DNA of 13,719 bases from JBCDIQ01 sp039024295 (GTDB taxonomy: Bacteria > Bacteroidota > Bacteroidia > J057): the NCBI GenBank assembly GCA_039024295.1, contig JBCDIQ010000129.1:1-13719 (forward strand), read 5' to 3'. This document shows, one piece after another, positions 1 through 6,012 of the stretch. Position 1 is the first letter of the stretch, and each line of letters begins with the position of its first letter. The notes under the pieces were generated by a model. That model searched no databases and was not told the DNA's origin. It was given only the letters and a program-made list of their open reading frames with translations. The translations under genes were made by a program, and so were the position numbers.

Positions 1-99
1 ACGATTGAGGATAAGAATGATACAGGCGGCTTGGATGGAGCTGAAAAGCCTACAGGAGAAACCCATAATTGGATAACCGTTTTTAGCCAGTTTTCCTAA
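1..99 (+). CDS. Possible 3' end of an upstream gene (partial)
   Basis: Frame 1 is open from the first base and ends at a TAA at 97-99. It would give the last 32 residues of a protein ending in VFSQFS. No domain or family is recognisable. Frame 2 is also open until about base 75, and the minus strand is open too, so coding status rests only on an open frame followed by a non-coding stretch with a terminator. It is a weak call. Confidence 0.28.
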   Translation, partial: TIEDKNDTGGLDGAEKPTGETHNWITVFSQFS

Positions 100-115
100 T
101 TTTTTGACAGCGAAA

Positions 116-145
116 GGTCAGTATTTAATTCAACTGACCAGTCAG
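116..145. repeat. Overlapping inverted repeats upstream of the terminator
   Basis: GGTCAGT (116-122) is the exact reverse complement of ACTGACC (133-139), with a 10-nt AT-rich loop. Within the right arm, CTGAC (134-138) can instead pair with GTCAG (141-145) across a 2-nt spacer. The two pairings exclude each other. This could be an operator or an alternative RNA fold in a leader. No T-run follows, so it is not a terminator by itself. Confidence 0.35.
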
Positions 146-211
146 ACCCAACAACTACATGAAAAATTAATTGTCCGCTGATAATTAAGACTTGTATATG
201 TTTCCGATTGA

Positions 212-246
212 TGAGGAGTCGCGCCTGGTTTGGCCGGCTCCTTTTG
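212..246 (+). terminator. Rho-independent terminator-like hairpin
   Basis: AGGAG (214-218) pairs with CTCCT (238-242). The stem continues through a T-G wobble, a CG/CG step, a one-base bulge and GCC (223-225) with GGC (232-234), closing a loop at 226-231. TTT (243-245) follows. The stem is GC-rich in an AT-rich spacer and probably ends the transcript of whatever lies upstream of the window or ends at 99. The T-run is short, which lowers confidence. Confidence 0.6.
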
Positions 247-490
247 TGTTATAAAATGATTTTCGTTTGGCACTTTGATCGTGAAATAAAGCGCCTTGAA
301 TATACCTCTAATCGTCCTCAATTATTCTTAAGGGCGTGTTTTTATGTCTCAGTATTTGTTTTTAAGGTGTTAGATTTTTGTGCAAGGATGCGCATATTCC
401 ATACAAAAAAAATTTTTCACCTGTTACATAGATTGAGTATTTAATCTGTAAGTCGCTGAAGGTGCTGATAAATTTGGGTCACAACTAAAA
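247..490. other. AT-rich non-coding leader region
   Basis: This spacer separates the terminator from the first large gene. It contains A/T tracts (for example 403-416) and a -7-like element near its 3' end, but no convincing gene or RNA. A 78-codon frame at 208-444 was examined and rejected because it begins with TTG inside the terminator hairpin and resembles no family. Confidence 0.5.
469..476 (+). promoter_or_regulatory. Candidate Bacteroidota -7 promoter element (TAAATTTG)
   Basis: TAAATTTG matches the Bacteroidota -7 consensus TAnnTTTG and lies 14 nt before the ATG at 491, which would give a very short leader. I see no clear TTTG about 19 nt upstream, so the -33 element is missing or weak. 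The same octamer occurs before the gene at 8550. Confidence 0.33.
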
Positions 491-3400
491 ATGTCAAAAC
501 GCCTATCATTCGTAGACATGAAAAATAAAAATGCTAATAAACCTGCGGTCAAAACTCAACAACAAGTCAAGACACGTGTAGTTGGAGGGATCGTTGCAGG
601 TATTGTTGCTCTTGCGGGAATTCTTGCTATTACCCAAACCCAACAGACGACTGGGGCACCTTCCTTTGCCAACGTTGCCACCGACGACGCTGGAAATGCA
701 GGCAGTGTGCTGGCTCAAAGTAGCAACAAAGAAGGCGGCTTCGCCTGGGGGGACATCAACAACGATGGGTGCCTGGACCTTGTGGTAAACACCTTTACCA
801 AAAGTCCTGGAACCCGTATTTTCATCTCAGACTGTAACCTGCCCAATCCTACTTATTCCGACCAGACCAGCACCTTATGTTCCAGCTGTGATGACAGCGG
901 CAAAGGACAAAACCAGGAACGAACCACCATGCTGGCCGATATTAACCATGATGGGTATGTGGACCTCATGTATGGTGGGAACGGACTTTTCTATATTCAT
1001 GCCAATTCGGGTCCGCCAAGCTATAGCTATGGCAGCTATGATTTCAGGATCAATTGGGATATCTCTGGAGGAACCAATTTTGAAGGGGTCGCATTGATTG
1101 ATTACGACAATGACGGCTGGTTGGACCTCGTTTTCGAAAACCACAATTACGGCATTGATTTATATGAAAACCCCAAGGACGGAAGTGTAAACTTTACGTA
1201 TAAAGACCCCAACACAGTAGGATTGCCAACCAGTGCTGCGGACGGTGATTACCTCACAGTTGCCGACTATGACAATGATGGAGATGTAGACATCCTCGCC
1301 CGTAAACGCAACGCAGAAGATTTTTTCAAAAATAATGGCGATGGCACATTTGCTTCAGGGGTAAACTTGGGTGATGCCAATAATGGGAACAAAGGGGGTG
1401 TCCTCTTTGCGGACTTCGACAATGACGGAGACCTGGATGCCTATTGGACAGATTCCGGTACCGATCAGATCTGGCTGAATGAAAATGGAACCCTTACCCA
1501 AACCAGTAACGGGGCTACGGGAGAGCCTTGGGCGTCTGCCGGAATTACCCCACCTACCGGGAATGAAGGGTGTGCCGCAGGCGATGTGAACAACGATGGC
1601 AAAATCGACCTTTTCATAGGAGCAAGCTCAGGGAGCAGTTATTTATTTATCAACAATACCCCTGATGGTGGCGCACTAAGTTTTACCCAGAATAATTATG
1701 GCATCAACCTGAATGGCAATGCAGAGGGCGTATCATTCGGAGATTATGACAACGACGGCGACCTCGATTTATACGTAAACATAGCAAGCGGTGGAAACCA
1801 ATTGTGGCGAAATGGCCTCAATGACAATAATTACCTGATAGTTGAAGCTCAAAAAGACCTTGGCAGCGGAGTTACGCGTGCAGCACTGGGAGCTAACATT
1901 GTCCTGAAGAACTGCCAGGGAGCAGTCCTGAGTGGGATAAGAGATGTGCCCTCCACTTCTGGACAAGGCACAGATGCACCAGACGCGGTACACTTCGGTT
2001 TGCCCAATGGCCCTGACCAAACTTACCTCGTGGAAGTATCTTTTGTAACGGAGAATGGAACCCGGGCAATCGTGCAAAAACTGGTAACTCCCAGCCAGCT
2101 AACAGACCAAAAAATCGTAATAAAGGATACGGACGAAAGCTTTCTGGCAAATTGTGAAATCTTCACCGATGCGGATAATGATGGCATCACCAACCTCAAT
2201 GATCGGGATGATGACAATGACGGGATTCCCGATGTACATGAAATATACAAAGGAGACCATGATAATGATGGCATGCCAGATTATGAAGATCCCGAATTTT
2301 GTGCAGCCACCTTTGCCCCTCTAGGCTACACCTGTGGAGGAGAGCTGCCAGAGCCTTCTGGTGATTTGGATGGCGATGGAATTCCCAACATGAGTGATTC
2401 AGATTTTCCTGGATGCGGTACCCTGGTCAATGGTATTTGCAGCAATTTTGACACTGACAAAGACGGAATTCCTGACCACCTAGACCTGGACAGTGACAAC
2501 GACGGCATAACCGATTTGGTCGAAGTAGGAGGCGCAGATACTGACGGAGATGGAAGAGCTGACTGCGAAGCATCCAACCAAACCTATACCGTTGCGCTGA
2601 CGGTAACAGACAACGAGGGATGTACCACTACGCATGCTGGTACTGTGACAGTGGGCAACTCTCCAGCAGCTAGTTTTGACCCCGCAGGTACCACCGGAAC
2701 TACTTGTGCAGGAGGTAGTACCCCTTGCAGCTGTCAAGGAGATGGCAAATTATTGCTTGATATCTATACAGGAATTTCCGGTAGCAGTGTGAGTGACCTG
2801 ACAGGCAGTAGCAATTATCCCAACAACCCTACCGCCACTGTAGTAAGGACCATTTTTGAAGGTCCTAAAGATTCACTTGACGGATATGGCTGCCGCCTCC
2901 GTGGATGGATTTGTCCGCCAACTTCAGGAAACTATACCTTTTACATTGCCTCTGATGACCATTCTGAATTGTGGCTGAGTACAGACGAGACGAGTGCCAA
3001 CAAACAAAAGATTGCAGAGGTCAACTCATGGACAGGCTCGCGCCAGTGGGACAAATATTCTTCTCAAACTTCTTCTGCTTTCGCCCTTACTGCCGGACAG
3101 ACCTACTATGTGGAGGCACTTGTCAAAGATGGAGGGGGAGGGGATAACCTGGCGGTCGGCTGGAAATTACCTGATGGTACCTATGACCGTCCGATTTCGG
3201 GAACCTACCTATCTTCTACACAGCCTACTGAAGGCTGCAACGAAGCCCCAACAGCTATAATTTCTGTTACCTCTAACAGTGGAAGTGGGCCATATACTGT
3301 GGTATTTTCTGGGAACAATTCCGCTGATCCAGATGGAAGTATTGCCAGCTATGCCTGGGATTTTGGTGACGGATCTACCGGGACAGGAGCTACTCCCAGC

Positions 3401-5551
3401 CATAGTTACGCCATCACCACCCAGGAAGATACAGATGATGATGGTTGGTGCAATACCTACGATAACATTGGAGGCTCATTTAGTGATGGTACCCCAATGT
3501 CCATCCTTGATACTGATGGCGACGGTATTCCTAACCAGCTTGATCTGGACGCAGACAACGATGGAATCCCCGACTTGGTAGAAGCAGGAGGAGAGGATTC
3601 AGATGGTGATGGCCGGGTAGACAGTGCTGCCCCCAATGGAGAACTGTCTTCTGATACTGATTTTGATGGGCTTGCAGACAGTGTGGACCCTGACCTGAAC
3701 AATGACGGTGACACCCATGATCCCGGAGATACGGGATTACCATTGGCCATTACCGGACAAGGCAATAGCAATGGGCTTGCAACAAGTTATCCCGCATTTG
3801 ACAATGACGCTAGTGGCAGCACACACCCCGTTTCAGTAGATATAGATGGCGACGGAGTCCCTAACTTCTACGACCTTGACAGCGATAACGATGGCATTCC
3901 TGATCTGGTTGAGGTTGGCGGAACAGATGTAAATGCAGATGGGAAAGTTGACGCCCTTAGTAATGATAATACCTTCTCAACAGGAAATGATGATGATAAA
4001 GATGGCTTTTGGGACAGCTATGACCCAGATGACAATACCACTGATACGGATGAAGCAGAGGTAAACCAACCCTTGATAAAGTCTGTTGCATCTGGAAGTG
4101 GGCCTGAGGATGGACACCCTGCATTGGCAGACCTCGAAGGAAAGACTGCTTTGATCGGTGGGGCAAATGTCGATTTTGATGGAGATGGCATCCCTAACTA
4201 CCTCGACCTTGACAGTGATGACGATGGCATTCTTGACGTGGTTGAAGGTGGATTTGGAACCAATGCTGTAAATGGAATGCTTGCTTCATCAGGTGCCAGT
4301 GATAGCAATGGCGACGGCTGGAATGACGATGCTACGGGGGACATTGTAGCATCTGCTGATAACAGCGGTACAGAAATCAGCAATAACACCCTCCCGGATT
4401 TTGCTACAGGGGAAGGAAATGTGGATGTTGATGGAGATGGCCTGCCCAATTGGTTGGACCTAGATGCAGACAACGATGGAATTGTGGATAACATTGAAGG
4501 GCAGGAAACGTCAGATTTTCAACCTCCCGCTCCAGGTACAGATACCGACTTTGATGGAGTGATGGATACCTATGATAGTAATTCCGATTTTGCTGCAGCA
4601 GGAATTTCCCCCGCCTATTTCTCCGATGGGGATGCGACCCCAGATTATCTGGATACGGACACCGACAATGATGGAATTTCTGACTACGATGAAGCTTGGG
4701 ATGGTCCGGATGGGGATGATACAGCGGATGGTACATTTGCAGGAGCTTGTCTTTCTACTGATGCTGATTTGGATGGGTTGCTGGACTGTTTTGATGCGTT
4801 TACTTCAGGAAGTAATGCCAAATCTCCAGTTGGCTTCAATACCCCGCCGAATGATTCGGATGGAAGTAGCAAAATGACCAGCAATGGAGTTCTACCCGGT
4901 TCCAATTTTACCCCTGATTTCATTTTCCCTACCAACCCTGGTCAAGGGGTGTACCTCACCCAGCCAGATTGGAGAGATAATGGACTTACTTTTGCAGTTG
5001 AATGGCTCAATTTCTCAGCTTATTTAGAGGGCGGGAATGGTATCTTGGAATGGGCAACCGCAACAGAAAACAAAAGCGACTTTTTTGAAATACAACGCTC
5101 GGTCAACGGGGAAAACTTTACCCGGATTGGTGAAACAACTGCTACTGGTACCACCTCAGACATAAGCGAGTACACCTTCACAGATACAGATGTAACCAGT
5201 CTAGGCCTAAAGCGGATGTTCTATCGATTGAAAGAAGTGGATACCGAAGGCCAAAACAGCTTCTCGAATGTAGTAGAATTGCGCATGGACCAGGGAGCAA
5301 ATTTATCCCTGATTGCCTATCCAAATCCCACCAGCAACCGGGCTAACATCTCATTTGTAGGGGCAGAACCCCAGGATGTTACCCTGCGAGTGGTAGATTT
5401 GAGCGGAAAAGTCCTCATAAACGAGACTTTCAACGAGTTTAGTGGCAAGAAAGAACTCTCCATTGATATCAGCACTTGGTCTGCTGGCTTATACATGGTG
5501 CATGTATTTGGAGAGAGCAGCCAGCAGCAAACCAAATTAATGGTGCAGTAG
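491..5551 (+). CDS. Giant secreted FG-GAP/UnbV/TSP3/PA14 protein with T9SS sorting domain
   Basis: This is a 1686-aa exported, probably cell-surface protein; an adhesive or glycan-binding role is inferred. The N-terminus has a basic 29-residue region and a hydrophobic segment at 30-47, read as a long signal peptide; M10 (base 518) is an alternative start. Seven FG-GAP/VCBS motifs of the form DxDNDGxLDL fall at about 89, 150, 204, 259, 308, 365 and 418, enough for a seven-bladed integrin-like propeller. A UnbV/ASPIC domain follows (about 447-545, with HFGLPNG). TSP3-like Asp-rich repeats occupy 560-695 and 976-1436 and should bind many Ca2+ ions. Between them lie a PKD C-terminal half (697-723), a PA14 domain (about 751-910) and a PKD N-terminal half (919-974). 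An unrecognised conserved module (1440-1496), a fibronectin-like stretch and a T9SS type A domain (about 1606-1686, starting near AYPNPTSN) end the protein. Domain calls are from motifs by eye. The gene has its own terminator and looks monocistronic. Confidence 0.93.
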   Translation: MSKRLSFVDMKNKNANKPAVKTQQQVKTRVVGGIVAGIVALAGILAITQTQQTTGAPSFANVATDDAGNAGSVLAQSSNKEGGFAWGDINNDGCLDLVVNTFTKSPGTRIFISDCNLPNPTYSDQTSTLCSSCDDSGKGQNQERTTMLADINHDGYVDLMYGGNGLFYIHANSGPPSYSYGSYDFRINWDISGGTNFEGVALIDYDNDGWLDLVFENHNYGIDLYENPKDGSVNFTYKDPNTVGLPTSAADGDYLTVADYDNDGDVDILARKRNAEDFFKNNGDGTFASGVNLGDANNGNKGGVLFADFDNDGDLDAYWTDSGTDQIWLNENGTLTQTSNGATGEPWASAGITPPTGNEGCAAGDVNNDGKIDLFIGASSGSSYLFINNTPDGGALSFTQNNYGINLNGNAEGVSFGDYDNDGDLDLYVNIASGGNQLWRNGLNDNNYLIVEAQKDLGSGVTRAALGANIVLKNCQGAVLSGIRDVPSTSGQGTDAPDAVHFGLPNGPDQTYLVEVSFVTENGTRAIVQKLVTPSQLTDQKIVIKDTDESFLANCEIFTDADNDGITNLNDRDDDNDGIPDVHEIYKGDHDNDGMPDYEDPEFCAATFAPLGYTCGGELPEPSGDLDGDGIPNMSDSDFPGCGTLVNGICSNFDTDKDGIPDHLDLDSDNDGITDLVEVGGADTDGDGRADCEASNQTYTVALTVTDNEGCTTTHAGTVTVGNSPAASFDPAGTTGTTCAGGSTPCSCQGDGKLLLDIYTGISGSSVSDLTGSSNYPNNPTATVVRTIFEGPKDSLDGYGCRLRGWICPPTSGNYTFYIASDDHSELWLSTDETSANKQKIAEVNSWTGSRQWDKYSSQTSSAFALTAGQTYYVEALVKDGGGGDNLAVGWKLPDGTYDRPISGTYLSSTQPTEGCNEAPTAIISVTSNSGSGPYTVVFSGNNSADPDGSIASYAWDFGDGSTGTGATPSHSYAITTQEDTDDDGWCNTYDNIGGSFSDGTPMSILDTDGDGIPNQLDLDADNDGIPDLVEAGGEDSDGDGRVDSAAPNGELSSDTDFDGLADSVDPDLNNDGDTHDPGDTGLPLAITGQGNSNGLATSYPAFDNDASGSTHPVSVDIDGDGVPNFYDLDSDNDGIPDLVEVGGTDVNADGKVDALSNDNTFSTGNDDDKDGFWDSYDPDDNTTDTDEAEVNQPLIKSVASGSGPEDGHPALADLEGKTALIGGANVDFDGDGIPNYLDLDSDDDGILDVVEGGFGTNAVNGMLASSGASDSNGDGWNDDATGDIVASADNSGTEISNNTLPDFATGEGNVDVDGDGLPNWLDLDADNDGIVDNIEGQETSDFQPPAPGTDTDFDGVMDTYDSNSDFAAAGISPAYFSDGDATPDYLDTDTDNDGISDYDEAWDGPDGDDTADGTFAGACLSTDADLDGLLDCFDAFTSGSNAKSPVGFNTPPNDSDGSSKMTSNGVLPGSNFTPDFIFPTNPGQGVYLTQPDWRDNGLTFAVEWLNFSAYLEGGNGILEWATATENKSDFFEIQRSVNGENFTRIGETTATGTTSDISEYTFTDTDVTSLGLKRMFYRLKEVDTEGQNSFSNVVELRMDQGANLSLIAYPNPTSNRANISFVGAEPQDVTLRVVDLSGKVLINETFNEFSGKKELSIDISTWSAGLYMVHVFGESSQQQTKLMVQ
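746..1777 (+). repeat. Seven FG-GAP/VCBS repeats (protein-level)
   Basis: Residues 86-429 hold seven motifs: GDINNDGCLDL, ADINHDGYVDL, IDYDNDGWLDL, ADYDNDGDVDI, ADFDNDGDLDA, GDVNNDGKIDL and GDYDNDGDLDL. They are spaced about 49-61 residues apart. Each Asp/Asn-rich loop is a calcium site in integrin alpha-type propellers. Seven motifs followed directly by UnbV/ASPIC is the arrangement known from CRTAC1-like proteins. Confidence 0.88.
1829..2125 (+). other. UnbV/ASPIC domain coding segment
   Basis: Residues 447-545 start at NYLIVEAQ and run through a GANIVLKNCQG segment and AVHFGLPNG to VEVSFVTENG. This follows the family pattern of GA-x-V, LHFGLG and VEVxWPNG. It directly follows the propeller, as in known ASPIC/UnbV proteins. 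Its biochemical role is not established. Confidence 0.75.
2168..2575 (+). repeat. TSP3-like calcium-binding repeats, first block
   Basis: Residues 560-695 carry Asp-rich motifs such as DADNDGITNL, DHDNDGMPDY, DLDGDGIPNM and DLDSDNDGITDLVEVGG. This block is cut off from the second block by the PKD/PA14 cassette. Tandem DxDxDG loops in this family bind Ca2+ and stiffen the chain into a stalk; the stalk role is inferred here. Confidence 0.85.
2579..3412 (+). other. Inserted cassette: PKD C-half, PA14, PKD N-half
   Basis: Residues 697-974 interrupt the TSP3 array. The first part (QTYTVALTVTDNEG...) is the end of a PKD domain with no beginning. The middle (about 751-910) is PA14-like, with a GYGCRLRGWICPP segment, the YTFYIASDD core and YYVEALVKDGGGGDN. 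The last part has PYTVVFSGNNSADPDGS, YAWDFGDGS and PSHSYA, the start of a PKD domain with no end. Joining the last part to the first would give one complete PKD domain. PA14 domains often bind glycans. The 278-residue block appears to be a circularly permuted unit placed between two TSP3 repeats. Confidence 0.75.
3416..4798 (+). repeat. TSP3-like calcium-binding repeats, second block
   Basis: Residues 976-1436 contain five copies of a bipartite motif like DGDGIPNYLDLDSDNDGIPD followed by VEAGG or similar, at residues 1007, 1117, 1228, 1312 and 1378. The first three are spaced 110 and 111 residues apart, so a longer unit that includes a second DPD-type loop is repeated. Later units are shorter (84 and 66). 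The repeats differ at the DNA level, so this is not a recent tandem duplication. Confidence 0.85.
4808..4978 (+). other. Unrecognised conserved module before the C-terminal region (copy 1)
   Basis: Residues 1440-1496 carry SPVGFNTPP, KMTSNGVLPG, NFTPDFIFPTN and QPDWRD. The equivalent stretch of the neighbouring 795-aa protein (549-605) is identical at 38 of 57 positions by hand alignment. It is not a TSP3 loop and not part of the T9SS domain, and I do not recognise it. Confidence 0.7.
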
Positions 5552-5596
5552 CCTTTGAACCCTACTGGTGAAAATACCCTCTTTGTCAGAATAATG

Positions 5597-5636
5597 AAAA
5601 GGGAAAGGTTGTCTTGGCAGGCATCCTTCCCTTTTT
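5597..5636 (+). terminator. Rho-independent terminator after the 1686-aa gene
   Basis: AAAAGGGAA (5597-5605) pairs perfectly with TTCCCTTTT (5627-5635), and GG (5607-5608) pairs with CC (5625-5626) past a single bulged A. The loop is 16 nt, and the T-run 5632-5636 doubles as stem and tail. It lies 46 nt after the stop codon. Confidence 0.75.
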
Positions 5637-6012
5637 ATAACCCCCTATCCCAAGAACCTGACAAGCCACAAGATATAATTGCCTCCATGGTACTTAACCT
5701 GCTCATTATAAGTAATTTTTGAGCTGTTTTTGTCGGGAAACATTCCCGCTTTGGCATCTCCTTTGAATATATATCTTCAGACACCTCGTAATTTTTATAC
5801 CTGTATACTTTGTGAGTTGATAGGTGTCTTTCTCTCCTTTTTTCAGGGGAGTTCCCTTAGCAGCTGATGTAGCTTGCCCCTCCAACCCTGATGTAATTTA
5901 TATTTCTAACGCCACATGGTGTGTGGGATATGGATGTTCCCAGGCTACCTCATAGGTATTGGGCTTTTTTAGGATTGATGATCAATGCTAACCATGAATA
6001 ACGTCAACTGAA
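5637..6012. other. Intergenic region upstream of the 795-aa gene
   Basis: No gene is seen here. It contains a 6-bp inverted repeat CGGGAA-ACA-TTCCCG (5734-5748), a 5-bp dyad TATAC-CT-GTATA (5796-5807) next to a -7-like TATACTTTG (5804-5812, spacing one base too long), a weaker TATATTTC (5899-5906), an odd palindrome at 5974-5986, and a five-codon frame at 5994-6011 that stops one base before the ATG at 6013. None is strong enough to name a promoter. Confidence 0.4.
5974..5986. promoter_or_regulatory. 13-nt palindrome ATTGAT-G-ATCAAT, possible operator
   Basis: ATTGAT and ATCAAT are exact reverse complements around a central G, 26 nt before the ATG at 6013. The position suits a regulator site or a small hairpin in the mRNA leader. 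The match is short and AT-rich, so chance is possible. Confidence 0.25.

Noticed and set aside
208..444. Open frame of 78 codons
   Set aside because: It starts with TTG inside a terminator hairpin, resembles no family, and lies in AT-rich spacer DNA.
2571..3415. Direct repeat CATC at both edges of the PKD/PA14 cassette as a target-site duplication
   Set aside because: It is only four bases, the distance (841) is not a multiple of three, and no transposase or terminal inverted repeat is present.
3457..3771. Minus-strand Ser/Pro-rich frames opposite the TSP3 array (also at 4198-4494 and 6834-7130)
   Set aside because: They are the complement of repeated GAT/GAC codons, which read as Ser/Pro/Leu-rich frames; an artefact of the Asp-rich repeats.
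3509..4700. CRISPR-like or tandem DNA repeat
   Set aside because: The periodicity is at protein level; the DNA differs at third positions and the spacing varies.
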